Positions 9,612 through 21,640 of a DNA stretch of 27,730 bases are shown here, piece by piece. A program made the position numbers and the translations under genes. The stretch comes from Gryganskiella cystojenkinii (Eukaryota; Mortierellomycota; Mortierellomycetes; Mortierellales; Mortierellaceae). Numbering within the stretch: the first letter of the stretch is position 1; each line of letters starts with the position of its first letter. The DNA lies in the NCBI GenBank assembly GCA_015852425.1, contig JAAAIG010000515.1:1-27730 (forward strand), read 5' to 3'. The notes below the pieces were generated by a model. It did no database searches. It was not told the DNA's origin and worked only from the letters and a program-made list of their open reading frames with translations.

Positions 9612-10263
9612 TCTTGGCATCATCCTAGTCCCACCCTTTTTTCAAGCAACCCAGTTATACACCAATCAGGGCAAGGAACGTTCTCGTCTACCAGTGGACT
9701 GTGTGTGTATGGCGGAAACCGAGAGAACAAAAGTTTAGGTCGCGTCTGTCAAATCTTGGGTCAAGTCGCGGTATATTTTTTATTGTGTCATCAGACCTGC
9801 CCCGCTTCAGCCTCCGATCGCCTGTTCCCCTGGATAAAGCGTCAATCTCGAGGACAGGACAGACAGAGAGTGAGAAAAAAAGATAGGCACTTTTTTTTTT
9901 CTTTTGATCCGCAAGCGCCCCGTGCGTCCTCCAATGTCTGATGCGTCCCCACCATTGTTTACGGACAGACCATCGTTTTAAGTGGTTGGACCAAGAAAAA
10001 CTTTTTCCTTTTCTCTTCTTTCGCATTGGCGCATAAACAACGCCGCCTTTTCTTTGCAGGCACAAAAAGAGGGAAGATGAAGACAGACAAACAAATTAAT
10101 AGACCGTGTCGCATAAAAAAAACGTCAAGGCACAACATCGTGCAACCCAAGTATTTAAAAAGTCGTTTTGTTCCTTCTCTGTTCTTTGCTCTTCTTCGCT
10201 TGTTCCTTTCTCTTTCAGATCTTCTCGCCCTTCACTTTCGAATCCACTTCCACTCAAAACACC
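9612..10263 (+). promoter_or_regulatory. Intergenic region: 3' end of OXLD1-like gene and promoter of dienelactone hydrolase gene
   Basis: The 652 bases between two plus-strand genes hold no credible gene. Features seen are a CCAATCAGG element at 9662-9670, several A/T-rich runs, a TATTTAAAA box at 10152 and a pyrimidine-rich stretch at about 10168-10260 leading to the ATG. Open frames on either strand here have no recognisable domain. Confidence 0.5.
10152..10160 (+). promoter_or_regulatory. TATA-like box (TATTTAAAA) of the dienelactone hydrolase gene
   Basis: It lies 104 bases before the ATG at 10264 and directly before a C/T-rich leader. It matches the element at 8537 in sequence and spacing. 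Confidence 0.45.
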
Positions 10264-11401
10264 ATGGAAATTCAAGTGACCGACGCTTGTTGTAACACCC
10301 CGCCCACCAAGACTATCTGGGAACGTCAAGGGGCTTTCAGACCTCTATCCAAGCATGTGAACGGTATCGAGCGAAAGACATATCGCGTCGGACCTCGCGA
10401 TTCCAAGATGGGAGTCGTCGCCCTGATTGACATTCACGGGTTCCACCCCACGACTATCCAGTTCCTTGATGTAAATGGAAAACCTGCAATAACTCTCACG
10501 TTCATGATATGGTCCCTCATGTTTGTTTTTCACCTTTTTTTTTTGTTGTTTTTTTTGTTGCCTTCCTTTGTTATCGTACTCTCGCCTTGAAAATGACTTC
10601 GAAAAAAATAAAATATATAGACCTTGGCCAGTAAGGGTTTCCAAGTCTCGGCCATCGATCTCTTCTTGCATGGACCGATGCCCGACGAGTATATGGGCGA
10701 CATGGCCAAGCTCGGTGGTTGGATCCGTGCCAATGCTGGCTATGAGAACAACCACGTCAGGGAGCTGGTCAAGATCGCAGCCCAAGATCTCAAGACCGAC
10801 GGCTGCGATTCCCTTTTCGTCATCGGTCACTGCTGGGGTACCCATCTCGCGATCCGTGCCGCCTCCGAGCCGGATTCTGTCTTTTTGGGCGTTGCGGGTC
10901 CTCACCCGACTGCAGTCACCCCAATGTTGGTCGAGGAGTTGAGGTGTCCCCTGGCAATTTTCCCTTCCAAAGATGAGCCTGATATGGTATGACTCTTCTC
11001 GTTATCAACAAGAGAGGAAAAACAGCTCAAGATCCAGTACTCATGCCAATTCCGTTCCTTTTCCTTTTTTTTCTTTATTTTATTTGTTCACTAGCTGCCG
11101 GTGATCGCAATTGTTCAGCAGAAAGGGTTCTCGACTCCAAGCGTCCACGTTCGTTTCGACAACGTGGACCATGGATTCTGTGGAGGTAAGAAAACATGAT
11201 TCCTTCTCTTTTCCCTCCTCAAAAGTTTAATGGGTTACATATACTTTGAATTTGACAACATCCTGTTATTTTACCTTTAAAAAAATATGGGAATTAGGAC
11301 GTGGTGACTGGACTGTTCCTGAGCAGAACGAGGCCGCTGGTCAGGTCCTCCAACAGATGACCGATTTCTTCAGCATCTTGGCCGAGAAGAAAGAAGATTA
11401 A
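10264..11401 (+). CDS. Dienelactone hydrolase family protein
   Basis: Exons 10264-10470, 10621-10986, 11095-11185 and 11298-11401 encode 255 residues, the usual size for this alpha/beta-hydrolase family. The nucleophile elbow GHCWG places Cys140 as nucleophile, as in dienelactone hydrolases, rather than Ser. Asp187 (SKDEPD) and His217 (VDHGFCGG) complete the likely triad. The N terminus (ACCNTPPT, residues 8-15) matches fungal members often annotated as hydrolase tropI or AIM2-like. Bacterial relatives open dienelactones in chlorocatechol breakdown; the natural substrate of most fungal members is unknown, so the reaction here is uncertain. No signal peptide is seen, suggesting a cytosolic enzyme. 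All splice joins keep frame, and the donor at 10987 is GTATGA. Confidence 0.88.
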
Positions 11402-11636
11402 CTTTTTCAAAAACAAGGCGTCTTGTTTTCTTAAGTCCAAATGCGACCGTGATTTTCATAACCGTTGCCGCCTTCACCTCCTTTACTAGAAAACAACATT
11501 AAAAATTTAAAAAAAATGAGAGATACAAACACGTAACACGACAGAAGTGTCAGGGTTGCTTTGAATCCCCGCCCATGATTCCTTGTGTCCTTCTTTCCCT
11601 TTTTCCTCTAATTGCTGCTTCATTCACATTTCGACC

Positions 11637-13118
11637 ATGTCTCGACCCGGCCCCAAGAATGCCCTAGACTTGCCCGAAATCCTGAATAAAGTCGGCCAGT
11701 TCCTCCCTCTCTGGACAAAAGACAACCAAAACCGCCTCGTTTTCTCTCCCCACACCCTCTTGAATGCGGCCCTGGTGAATCGAACATTTCGTCGAGCCAT
11801 GCTGCCGATTCTCTGGTACATCTTTGACCATTCCTACATGCAAAAAGTACCTCCCGCAGTCATGTTCCAAAACAGTCACCTTTTCCGAATTCTTGGCCTC
11901 AACCATACTGCGACGATCGCCGCTGCTGCCCCTACACTCTCAGACTTGCTTGAATTCGTTGGCCAAGAAAACAACAAGGTTCCTTCAACACCTCTGGCCT
12001 GCACTCGGCTGATTGATCTGAGAGTCTCTGGATACGAGCAAGAAAGTCTGAACCTGGTCCGAGTCAACCCTGAACTCCAACGGTTGCATTGGAACGGACC
12101 CGAAGAGTTTCGTCTTGATGATGTACCCATGTTAGAACCGGATCTCTTACAGGGACTCTCGAATCTGAAATCTTTGACCCTTTGTGAATGGAACCTTGGT
12201 CGGATCGGGACTTTACTCAGAATGTTAGAGGAAGTTCAGCATACCTTGATCTCCTTGACTCTGGACACGATCAGTGGAGGTGAGGGGCAATTGACGTCTT
12301 GGTCAGTAGAAGACGGTTTCTCTGGGTATAGCGCACAGGACAACATCCTCCTCGACAACGATGTATCGACGGCGACAACGATCACGACGACCCTTCCGCG
12401 GTTCAAGATCCGGAGTCTCAGCTTGAACCTTCAATTCTCGCAAAGCTTCCAGTTGTTGGACCTGGTCCGACTTTGTCCCGAGTTGGAATCCCTAACACTG
12501 ATCGCTGCTTTCGGAGCCGATCTGGATCGATTGTCCCAAAACCTCCAGGAGCACTGCCCACGGCTGCAAAAGATTCATATCGACGGACTTTATTTTGGTC
12601 TGTTTGATACTTATGCAATCCTCCCAGACATACAATTCGCGACCCTCATCCAGAGCACGCTCCCATCAAGGACGACAATGACTCTCAATCACGGTCACAA
12701 CAGTCCTGTGGACGGATTATCGATCATTTCATCTTCAACGACACCATCAACATCACAACAACAGCATCGACCATGGTCGTTGTCCCCTGTAGAGGATAGT
12801 CGACGAGGACTGATCGACTTCAAAGCTGATATCTATGGATTTGAACCTTTGATCACTCAGGCACTGATCCAGTCTGGTCCAACATTACAGTCCTTGCACT
12901 TGTCGATCCATCATGTCCATTCAACTGTCGAGGATGTTGCCCGGACAAATGTCCTACGCGACCAGGCAGAATTTCGAAACGTCCTCCAAGCTTGCCCAAA
13001 CTTGAGGCAAGTGACGATAGAATATGATCCCACCCTGGTCTCAGACCCGGATCTGTTTACAATCGATCCCGAGTGGCAATCGACCGTCAAAATTGTCATA
13101 GCTAGTCCACAATATTAG
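11637..13118 (+). CDS. F-box/leucine-rich-repeat-like protein
   Basis: An intronless frame encodes 493 residues; 11637 is the first ATG. Residues about 10-60 give an F-box-like pattern: ALDLPEILNKVGQFL, then AALVNRTFRRAMLPILW, with the Leu-Pro start and the LVNR...LW ending typical of the large F-box families of Mortierella-type fungi. The remainder has irregular leucine-rich repeats (for example LSNLKSLTL, CPELESLTLI, CPNLRQVTI), with a Ser/Thr/Gln-rich loop near residue 380. Such proteins link Skp1-cullin ubiquitin ligases to substrates through the repeat region. The substrate cannot be guessed from sequence. It lies 235 bases after the hydrolase gene and converges with SEC23, whose stop is 214 bases away. 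Confidence 0.7.
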   Translation: MSRPGPKNALDLPEILNKVGQFLPLWTKDNQNRLVFSPHTLLNAALVNRTFRRAMLPILWYIFDHSYMQKVPPAVMFQNSHLFRILGLNHTATIAAAAPTLSDLLEFVGQENNKVPSTPLACTRLIDLRVSGYEQESLNLVRVNPELQRLHWNGPEEFRLDDVPMLEPDLLQGLSNLKSLTLCEWNLGRIGTLLRMLEEVQHTLISLTLDTISGGEGQLTSWSVEDGFSGYSAQDNILLDNDVSTATTITTTLPRFKIRSLSLNLQFSQSFQLLDLVRLCPELESLTLIAAFGADLDRLSQNLQEHCPRLQKIHIDGLYFGLFDTYAILPDIQFATLIQSTLPSRTTMTLNHGHNSPVDGLSIISSSTTPSTSQQQHRPWSLSPVEDSRRGLIDFKADIYGFEPLITQALIQSGPTLQSLHLSIHHVHSTVEDVARTNVLRDQAEFRNVLQACPNLRQVTIEYDPTLVSDPDLFTIDPEWQSTVKIVIASPQY

Positions 13119-13332
13119 GAACCCGTATTGAAAATAGATCCGTAAAAAAACAAGTAATTGTTATCGAGATGCGCGCGTGTGATTGATTATCTTGAATGTT
13201 TAATACGTTCTTCCCAAAAAAATAATAATCCCGAATCCAATAATGTATAGTGGGTGAGTTGTTGGAGATAGGGGGTTTCTTTTTTTAACTCCATGCAGCT
13301 ACTGTTGTTGATTTCTTCGTCTTCACTGTGTT

Positions 13333-16166
<2,834 letters not shown>

Positions 16167-16424
16167 TTATCTCGGTCGACTTTTTTTTAATAAAGAGGAG
16201 GGCGGGTATGAGACTTAAGAAATAAAGTCGGAACGAGAGCAGGAACAAGGATGGAGGGAAGAGAAAGGAAAGGTGATGTGATGTGATGGGAGGCCCAAAT
16301 GAAAGTGTGATGAAAAGAGAGATGACAGAGGCGGGCAAAGGAACACGAATATAAAATTTACGTACGGGACACGTATCGAACAGGTGCACGTACACGTTTC
16401 TGAATTGCTTTGACCTCTCGCATT

Positions 16425-18685
16425 TTATTGACTTAGGTCTACAAGAGTCACTTTCGACGGATCATCCTCCAGTCCTGCGTCTCTTCCTCCTCCTTCTCCA
16501 CCTCCACTGCTTGGTCCCATCGGTTGCTGCATGTGTGCCCTAGTATATTTGTCATAATCTTGTTTGGCAAGTTCTGCGAGCTACATTTCCAAGGCAACAA
16601 TAATATCCAAAGCACATGATTTAGTTGTTGAGATCGAAAAAAAAATTCTCGCAAAACACGGCTCTCGATCAACTTCAAAAACGCACATGGAAAGAGAGCC
16701 TCTGGAGAGAGAGCTGCGGGGCACCCTGACACCGAGGGCCCGTCAAGGACTTCACTAGCAGAGCAAGAGCTGGACAAGCAAAGAAACTCTGCTTGATCTC
16801 AGGATGAGACAACAACGTGTCCACCACAAACAGGTACCTCTGTCGCAAAAGTCAGCCACCAGAGTAAAAAAAATAATTAGTATAGATGCTAAAGAGATTT
16901 CGATAGCTATACCTTACATCGTCGTCAGTGTTCTCACCAATCGCCTCTCCCAATCCTCGTATTCGATCCATTCCGTCAGATCACGCAAAAGACCCGTCAT
17001 CACGCTCACTGAGGGTGTTGCGCTTGAGGGCTTTTTTTCAGCGCTTGTTGACCCTTGGTCGATCACCGTCGACTTTTCCTGCTCAAGTCCATCCAAGATA
17101 ATCTGGCATAGGTCCTTGGAAGTACCCCAAATCGCAAAAGGGTGCCGGTCTTTGGATTCTCCCGACGATGCCATCGGTGGATCCCACAGACTTGCAGTGG
17201 ATCCGGAACCAGGCCTGGTTGAAGAAGAGTCTCGGTCCAATTTTGACCGCACAACATTTGTCTGCAGATTCTGCGCCAGGTGATACACAGATTCCGAGGT
17301 CGAGTTCCTGAATCGGATAGTTCCAGTACCGGATCTGTAAAGAGGAAACATTCGACTCACAGCCTCGTCTGGGCGGGAAACGTTATCGGTCTTCTTGTCA
17401 GACCAACCTCCAGCAGCCATACCGATCGTCCTGGTCGTTCGCCGAAATGGGTTTGTTCCCATGATGGTAATAGATCCTTCTTTAGGTGGTCGTTTCAATC
17501 CGTCCATAGTGCTATCGTCCCGCATGCTGTATTCACCCACAAACAACTTTTGACGTCGTTGCTCTTGTTGTCGATAGGCGGCCTGCATCGCCATAGGAGG
17601 TGGGGGTGCAGTCATTTCCTGTAACCGATCCACAAGTCTCGTCATCAACGTTGGCTCTATAAATGGGATGAGCCTGTTAATACAATAGCGACATAGGTTA
17701 TACAGCGGCACATCCGCCAAGAGTACCGTACATTCAACGCCATTACCTGAGGGAGTACTATCATCTTCAAAAGCTGGGTTACCGAATCCTGGTAAAGGTG
17801 GTGGGGCTCGAATAGATGGCTTCTTTTTGCGCCTTCCTGTCCTAGATCCCATCGAGTCGCTATCGTCACTGTCCGAGTCCTCGTATTCTATTATGATCAA
17901 GGACTCGGGAAATTGGTTTTGGTTGCTTTATATCAAAGAACAATTATTTTTTTTGACAAACTTGACACGTTTTTTTTACCTGGGTTACCAAAACCTTGGA
18001 GTCCCTGCGTGGCACTTTTCAGAACAGCAGACTCTTGCGGTGTAAAAGACTCGGACCGTGGTTCTTCCTCTGGTTCTTGGACTGGATTTGCGTGCATATA
18101 TTCGATTAAATCCTCGGCCGCAGTTCGAATGTTGTCGTTTAGCCGATCACCATGGATCTCGTCCCAACTACCGCGGTACGTCACTGCCTCGGCGACCAGT
18201 CCCTTTCCACGCCTGGCGAGAGAGGACCGAAACTCGACGGATCCACTCTGAGCAAGTTGACGGAGGATCTTGAGTGCTTTTAAGAGGACATGGGGTGAGA
18301 AGACATAGTTTGAGGCGCTGCTTCCGCTGGTCCCTGAGGATGAGGCTCCGGTGGTGGCGTTATTGTATCCATTGGGTGTGATGACTTTTAAGAGTTGAGC
18401 CAGGACCGCGGAGGATGTTCCAGGCGTCTGAGTCAGACCTAGGTATCATAAAAATAAGGAGGTAGGAAAGAAGCAGTTGAATGAGTCCAGGTTTAGTCAA
18501 GGAAGAAAAGGAAATGCAAAAACTGTCTTGGGCCCAAAAGCAAGGTTGCCATGAACGTTACGTGCAATCTCGGGGAAGAGGTATCCTGGCGTCGGTTTGG
18601 AGTCGTTTGTGAGTGCTTTTGAGAGGAGGGCATGAGTCCTGATGGAGTTGATGGTCGACTTTGTGGTCTCTGTTAATTGGTTCAT
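16425..18685 (-). CDS. TEPSIN: Tepsin-like ENTH/VHS-type AP-4 accessory protein
   Basis: Exons 18685-18562, 18438-17980, 17887-16938, 16839-16687 and 16580-16425 encode 613 residues. The N-terminal ENTH domain (about 1-165) carries PGYLFPEIARLTQTPGTSS, split by an intron, then VLLKALKILRQLAQSGS and a region matching SWDEIHGDRLNDNIRTAAEDL; this pattern is closest to tepsin (ENTHD2) and plant MTV1. Residues about 420-600 are helical and VHS-like (EYEDWERRLRYLFVVDTLLSHPEI), fitting tepsin's second domain. Between them lies a disordered stretch with two copies of GFGNP at 190-194 and 228-232 and an LFVG at about 309-312, reminiscent of tepsin's AP-4 beta-binding LFxG motif but not a full match. 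Tepsin binds AP-4 on trans-Golgi vesicles. A 90-nt in-frame intron may also exist at 17657-17746, which would give 583 residues. Confidence 0.75.
17657..17746 (-). other. Possible in-frame 90-nt intron in the tepsin-like gene
   Basis: On the minus strand this begins GTAATG after CCCTCAG and ends TTTATAG before AGCCAACG. It is 90 nt, a multiple of three, contains no stop and is near the length of neighbouring introns. Read through, it encodes a Cys- and hydrophobic-rich island inside an otherwise disordered linker, which is more like translated intron than protein. The alternative is that it is true coding sequence. Confidence 0.5.
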
Positions 18686-18906
18686 CGGAATGCAATAAAG
18701 AATGAAGAGAGGTGACAATTGAGAAAAAGAATAGTACAAGAATGAAGTCGGAATGGGAAACCGCTCAAAAAAATGATAGCCATAAAATTTTGACTAGTGG
18801 TTAAAGGCTGAGGACGCGTACAAGACGCGCATATTTCCTCATCTTACCTTCCCTCTGCGTCCCTCCTACCTTTTTCATCCCCTCATCCCTTCTTTTCTAT
18901 TACTCA

Positions 18907-18912
18907 TTTATT
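18907..18912 (-). terminator. Polyadenylation signal (AATAAA) of the single-pass membrane protein gene
   Basis: AATAAA on the minus strand lies 63 bases after the stop at 18975 and is followed by the promoter of the tepsin-like gene. Confidence 0.5.
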
Positions 18913-18974
18913 GAAATAAAAAAAAACCAAGTTTCTTTTGCTTATGGCTTTGGGACGGTGATCGTCATTGCTAC

Positions 18975-21248
18975 TTATGGGGTAGTTTCGGCAGTGCTGA
19001 AGTCTGATGTTCTCGAACTGGTGGTGGCGGTTGAGGGTTTAGTGGAAGTGGTCGGAGACTTCTTAGAAGAAGAAGAAGAAGGGTTAGAGCTGTGGGTTGC
19101 AGCCGGCTTGTGCGTCATAACGTTCGTGTGGGTTCGATGGACGGAAGCTTCATCCGAATTGGATCGGGAACCACCCGGGTTTGTATTGACATCATCGCCG
19201 CCAACTTTTCCCGTCGAGACATCTGTCCCAGAACTGTGGGTACGTTTGTTCAACATCATCGGTACCACCACAACAACCGAAATCAACAACAACACACAGA
19301 AACAACTCCAGCAATATCGTTTCCCGCTGCTTTTGACCTTTTGAAACTTTGTCAGGGGAGGACCCATGCCTTGTTTGTCCAAACCGTTCGCGACTGCCTC
19401 TGCATAGTGATCCATTCCAAAGACACGCTCACTCTCTGCAGGGGTCGCTGACGCGGATGACACCGATGATGCGACAAAGGGTCCGAACGGAGGCTGATTA
19501 AAGTTGACCGCGTACAACATCATCGGGTCGAGTCGAACTCTTCTTCGATGTTCGTAACGACCATACCTCAATCGGTTCGTGTTTGCAGATCCGGTGAGAA
19601 ACGGACCTTTGGGGATCAGGTTCTTAGAGCTGCCGGTCGACGTCGAGCTCCAACTTTGTTGACTCTGTCGACTCTGTCGACTTGAAGGAGTACTGCTACG
19701 GCCACCAGTGGACAGTGATCTCCCAGAGTAAAAGGAGGTCAACTCGGGTCGCCATTGAAGTCCTCGATTCTTAGCAGAAGGTGAAATCGCTGGCACGACC
19801 AATCGGATTCGCTTTTGTCTCTCCTCTTGGACCCTTTGCTCATTCCAGCTACCGCCATACTTTGGATGCGCCACCCTCCGCCCAATTTCGCAATGGCTCT
19901 CCAGTTTGGAAGACGATAAAGACGACGACAACAGATCCTGCAACGCAATCGCAAAGTATCCTTCTCCGACTCCTACGCCTGCCCCAACTGGAGGATTCGT
20001 CGACGAGGATCCTCTTCCTGCTTGATGCATCCCCGCGTACTGACTCGACGAGATGTCGACATTCTCAAACTCGTAAAGCGGAATGTCATGGGTAAACTGC
20101 TGAAGTGGCCCCATCGTTACCGCTCGAAAGGGCGGCGGACCGGGTGGTTGGCCATATTGATGAACCTCTCGAGAAAGAATCTGCGAGCCAGATCGAGCTG
20201 AAGAAGGGGTTGAGATGTGCCAAGGTTCGACAGAGTTCTGAGACATGTAGGGGTTGAACAGTGCGAATTCCTGTGGCGATTGTTGGTCTTGTTGTTGCTG
20301 GCCATCTTCCTGAGAACCAATAGGTGTTTCATGTTCTTTGGCGATCGGCGAGTTCTCCTCGATGTCAATGCTCTGATGGTAATGATGATAGAGATCGTGA
20401 TATTTGTCCTGGCGGTGATGCCGATTAGTGACCGACTCTTGCATCGGAAATCCCTCACAACCAGTACTCGAGAATGGGACAGAGTACGACTCGGTCGTTG
20501 CTGGCGAGTCACTCGAGTGAGTGTTGTTGTCGGAGTGGTCGCGATTGGTCTCCTGGGCCGCTGAAATTTCCTCCGCATCAGAGTGAGCGTAGTGCGATTG
20601 ATGGTGCAGTGCAGGAGACTGATCAATGGCACCTTTGACGGAGTCATGATGGTTAGGGTCATGGCTATCGTCCGACGAATAAGATGACTGGTCAACGGCG
20701 GAATAGAGCAGACAGAAGTGTGGGGTTGTGTTCGATTCGGTGATATGTTTTGGATCCAAGGCTTGTTGCGGCGGCGGCAGCAGCGGTGAACTTTCGAAAC
20801 GGTTCTTGGGGTTACCGAAAGGCGCCGAGGATCCGCTCCGATCGGCATCTTGAAAGGCATAGGTCTCAGGGAGAAAGATTAAGGGACAAGTTTGGTATTC
20901 TTGTTGTCTGCTGGAGGCCTTAATCGAGAAACTGTGGCCGGGATTGCAGCCAACACCAACGCTTTCACCGCCACCGTCACCACTACCTTTGTATCCCAGG
21001 ATCTCGTTCTCTGCCAACTCGATCGATCGTCTTAATGCAGCGGGAAGAATGTCCCCTCGACTGCTTCCGTTAGTGTGCTGGGTGTTCTGCGATGACCATG
21101 CAGCACTGGGATCAGGTTCGCCTAACTCGGGCTCTCCTTGATCTTGTAGATCGACCAGGAAATTGGTAGACGAGGGACGTTCGTGCTCGAAGCAGGGTCC
21201 AGCTGAAGGGTATTCGAGAGCCAAAGGAGAAGGCTCGTGGGTTAACAT
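18975..21248 (-). CDS. Uncharacterised single-pass membrane protein
   Basis: A single frame encodes 757 residues from ATG 21248. I do not recognise the family. Residues 1-640 are mostly low-complexity, rich in Ser, His, Gln and Pro, with poly-His/Asp patches. Two more ordered-looking blocks stand out: AHPKYGGSWNEQRVQEE (about residue 465) and RYGRYEHRRRVRLDPMMLYAVNF (about 565, quoted in part). A single strongly hydrophobic segment at about 645-666 is preceded by a basic stretch (KVKSSGKR) and followed by a 91-residue Ser/Thr-rich tail. With no signal peptide, the large N-terminal part is probably cytosolic and the Ser/Thr-rich tail extracytosolic and O-glycosylated (inference by the positive-inside rule). 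A tandem SRQ repeat at 19661-19678 lies in the frame. Role unknown; a membrane-anchored cell-surface sensor or scaffold is possible. Confidence 0.7.
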   Translation of the reverse strand: MLTHEPSPLALEYPSAGPCFEHERPSSTNFLVDLQDQGEPELGEPDPSAAWSSQNTQHTNGSSRGDILPAALRRSIELAENEILGYKGSGDGGGESVGVGCNPGHSFSIKASSRQQEYQTCPLIFLPETYAFQDADRSGSSAPFGNPKNRFESSPLLPPPQQALDPKHITESNTTPHFCLLYSAVDQSSYSSDDSHDPNHHDSVKGAIDQSPALHHQSHYAHSDAEEISAAQETNRDHSDNNTHSSDSPATTESYSVPFSSTGCEGFPMQESVTNRHHRQDKYHDLYHHYHQSIDIEENSPIAKEHETPIGSQEDGQQQQDQQSPQEFALFNPYMSQNSVEPWHISTPSSARSGSQILSREVHQYGQPPGPPPFRAVTMGPLQQFTHDIPLYEFENVDISSSQYAGMHQAGRGSSSTNPPVGAGVGVGEGYFAIALQDLLSSSLSSSKLESHCEIGRRVAHPKYGGSWNEQRVQEERQKRIRLVVPAISPSAKNRGLQWRPELTSFYSGRSLSTGGRSSTPSSRQSRQSQQSWSSTSTGSSKNLIPKGPFLTGSANTNRLRYGRYEHRRRVRLDPMMLYAVNFNQPPFGPFVASSVSSASATPAESERVFGMDHYAEAVANGLDKQGMGPPLTKFQKVKSSGKRYCWSCFCVLLLISVVVVVPMMLNKRTHSSGTDVSTGKVGGDDVNTNPGGSRSNSDEASVHRTHTNVMTHKPAATHSSNPSSSSSKKSPTTSTKPSTATTSSRTSDFSTAETTP

Positions 21249-21640
21249 TTTATTGGAGAAATGGAAAGAATGAAGAAAGTATCGATGACGAAACTAGTGA
21301 ACGGGTACAGTGGCCTCAAAGGCAGGGTAAAGGCAATGGTAGTGAGAGAGCAAGAAAGAGTGTGTTAAAAAGAGTGCAGCGGTAGGGCATAACAATCCAC
21401 AAAACAGAAATAGGGAGAGAAAGCGAGAGACAGAGGAAGGAAAGAACGGCAAAGCAACAAAAAAAACCATCAAAAAAAAAAAAAAAATAATAATAAGGGA
21501 GACGCCTTTTGTTTGCCATTAGGCGACTGATAGTACTTTGGTTGACAATGATATTGATGTTTTTCTTTTCTTTTTCTCTTATTTACAAAAAATGAGGTAT
21601 GGTTTACTAAGCTGATCCTTGAGAGACGATCGCACACACT
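21249..21640 (-). promoter_or_regulatory. Intergenic region upstream of the membrane protein gene
   Basis: The 392 bases between two minus-strand genes are strongly purine-rich on the plus strand at 21270-21460 (pyrimidine-rich in the direction of transcription), as expected for the leader of the gene starting at 21248. An A run followed by ATA repeats lies at 21473-21500. No gene is visible. Confidence 0.45.
21473..21500. repeat. Poly(A)/(ATA) simple repeat
   Basis: An uninterrupted A run leads into ATAATAATAA. It is a simple microsatellite in an intergenic region, likely length-variable. Confidence 0.8.

Noticed and set aside
9688..10065. 125-codon minus-strand open frame between the OXLD1-like and hydrolase genes
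   Set aside because: Basic, low-quality composition with runs from A/T-rich promoter DNA, no family resemblance and no matching splice partners.
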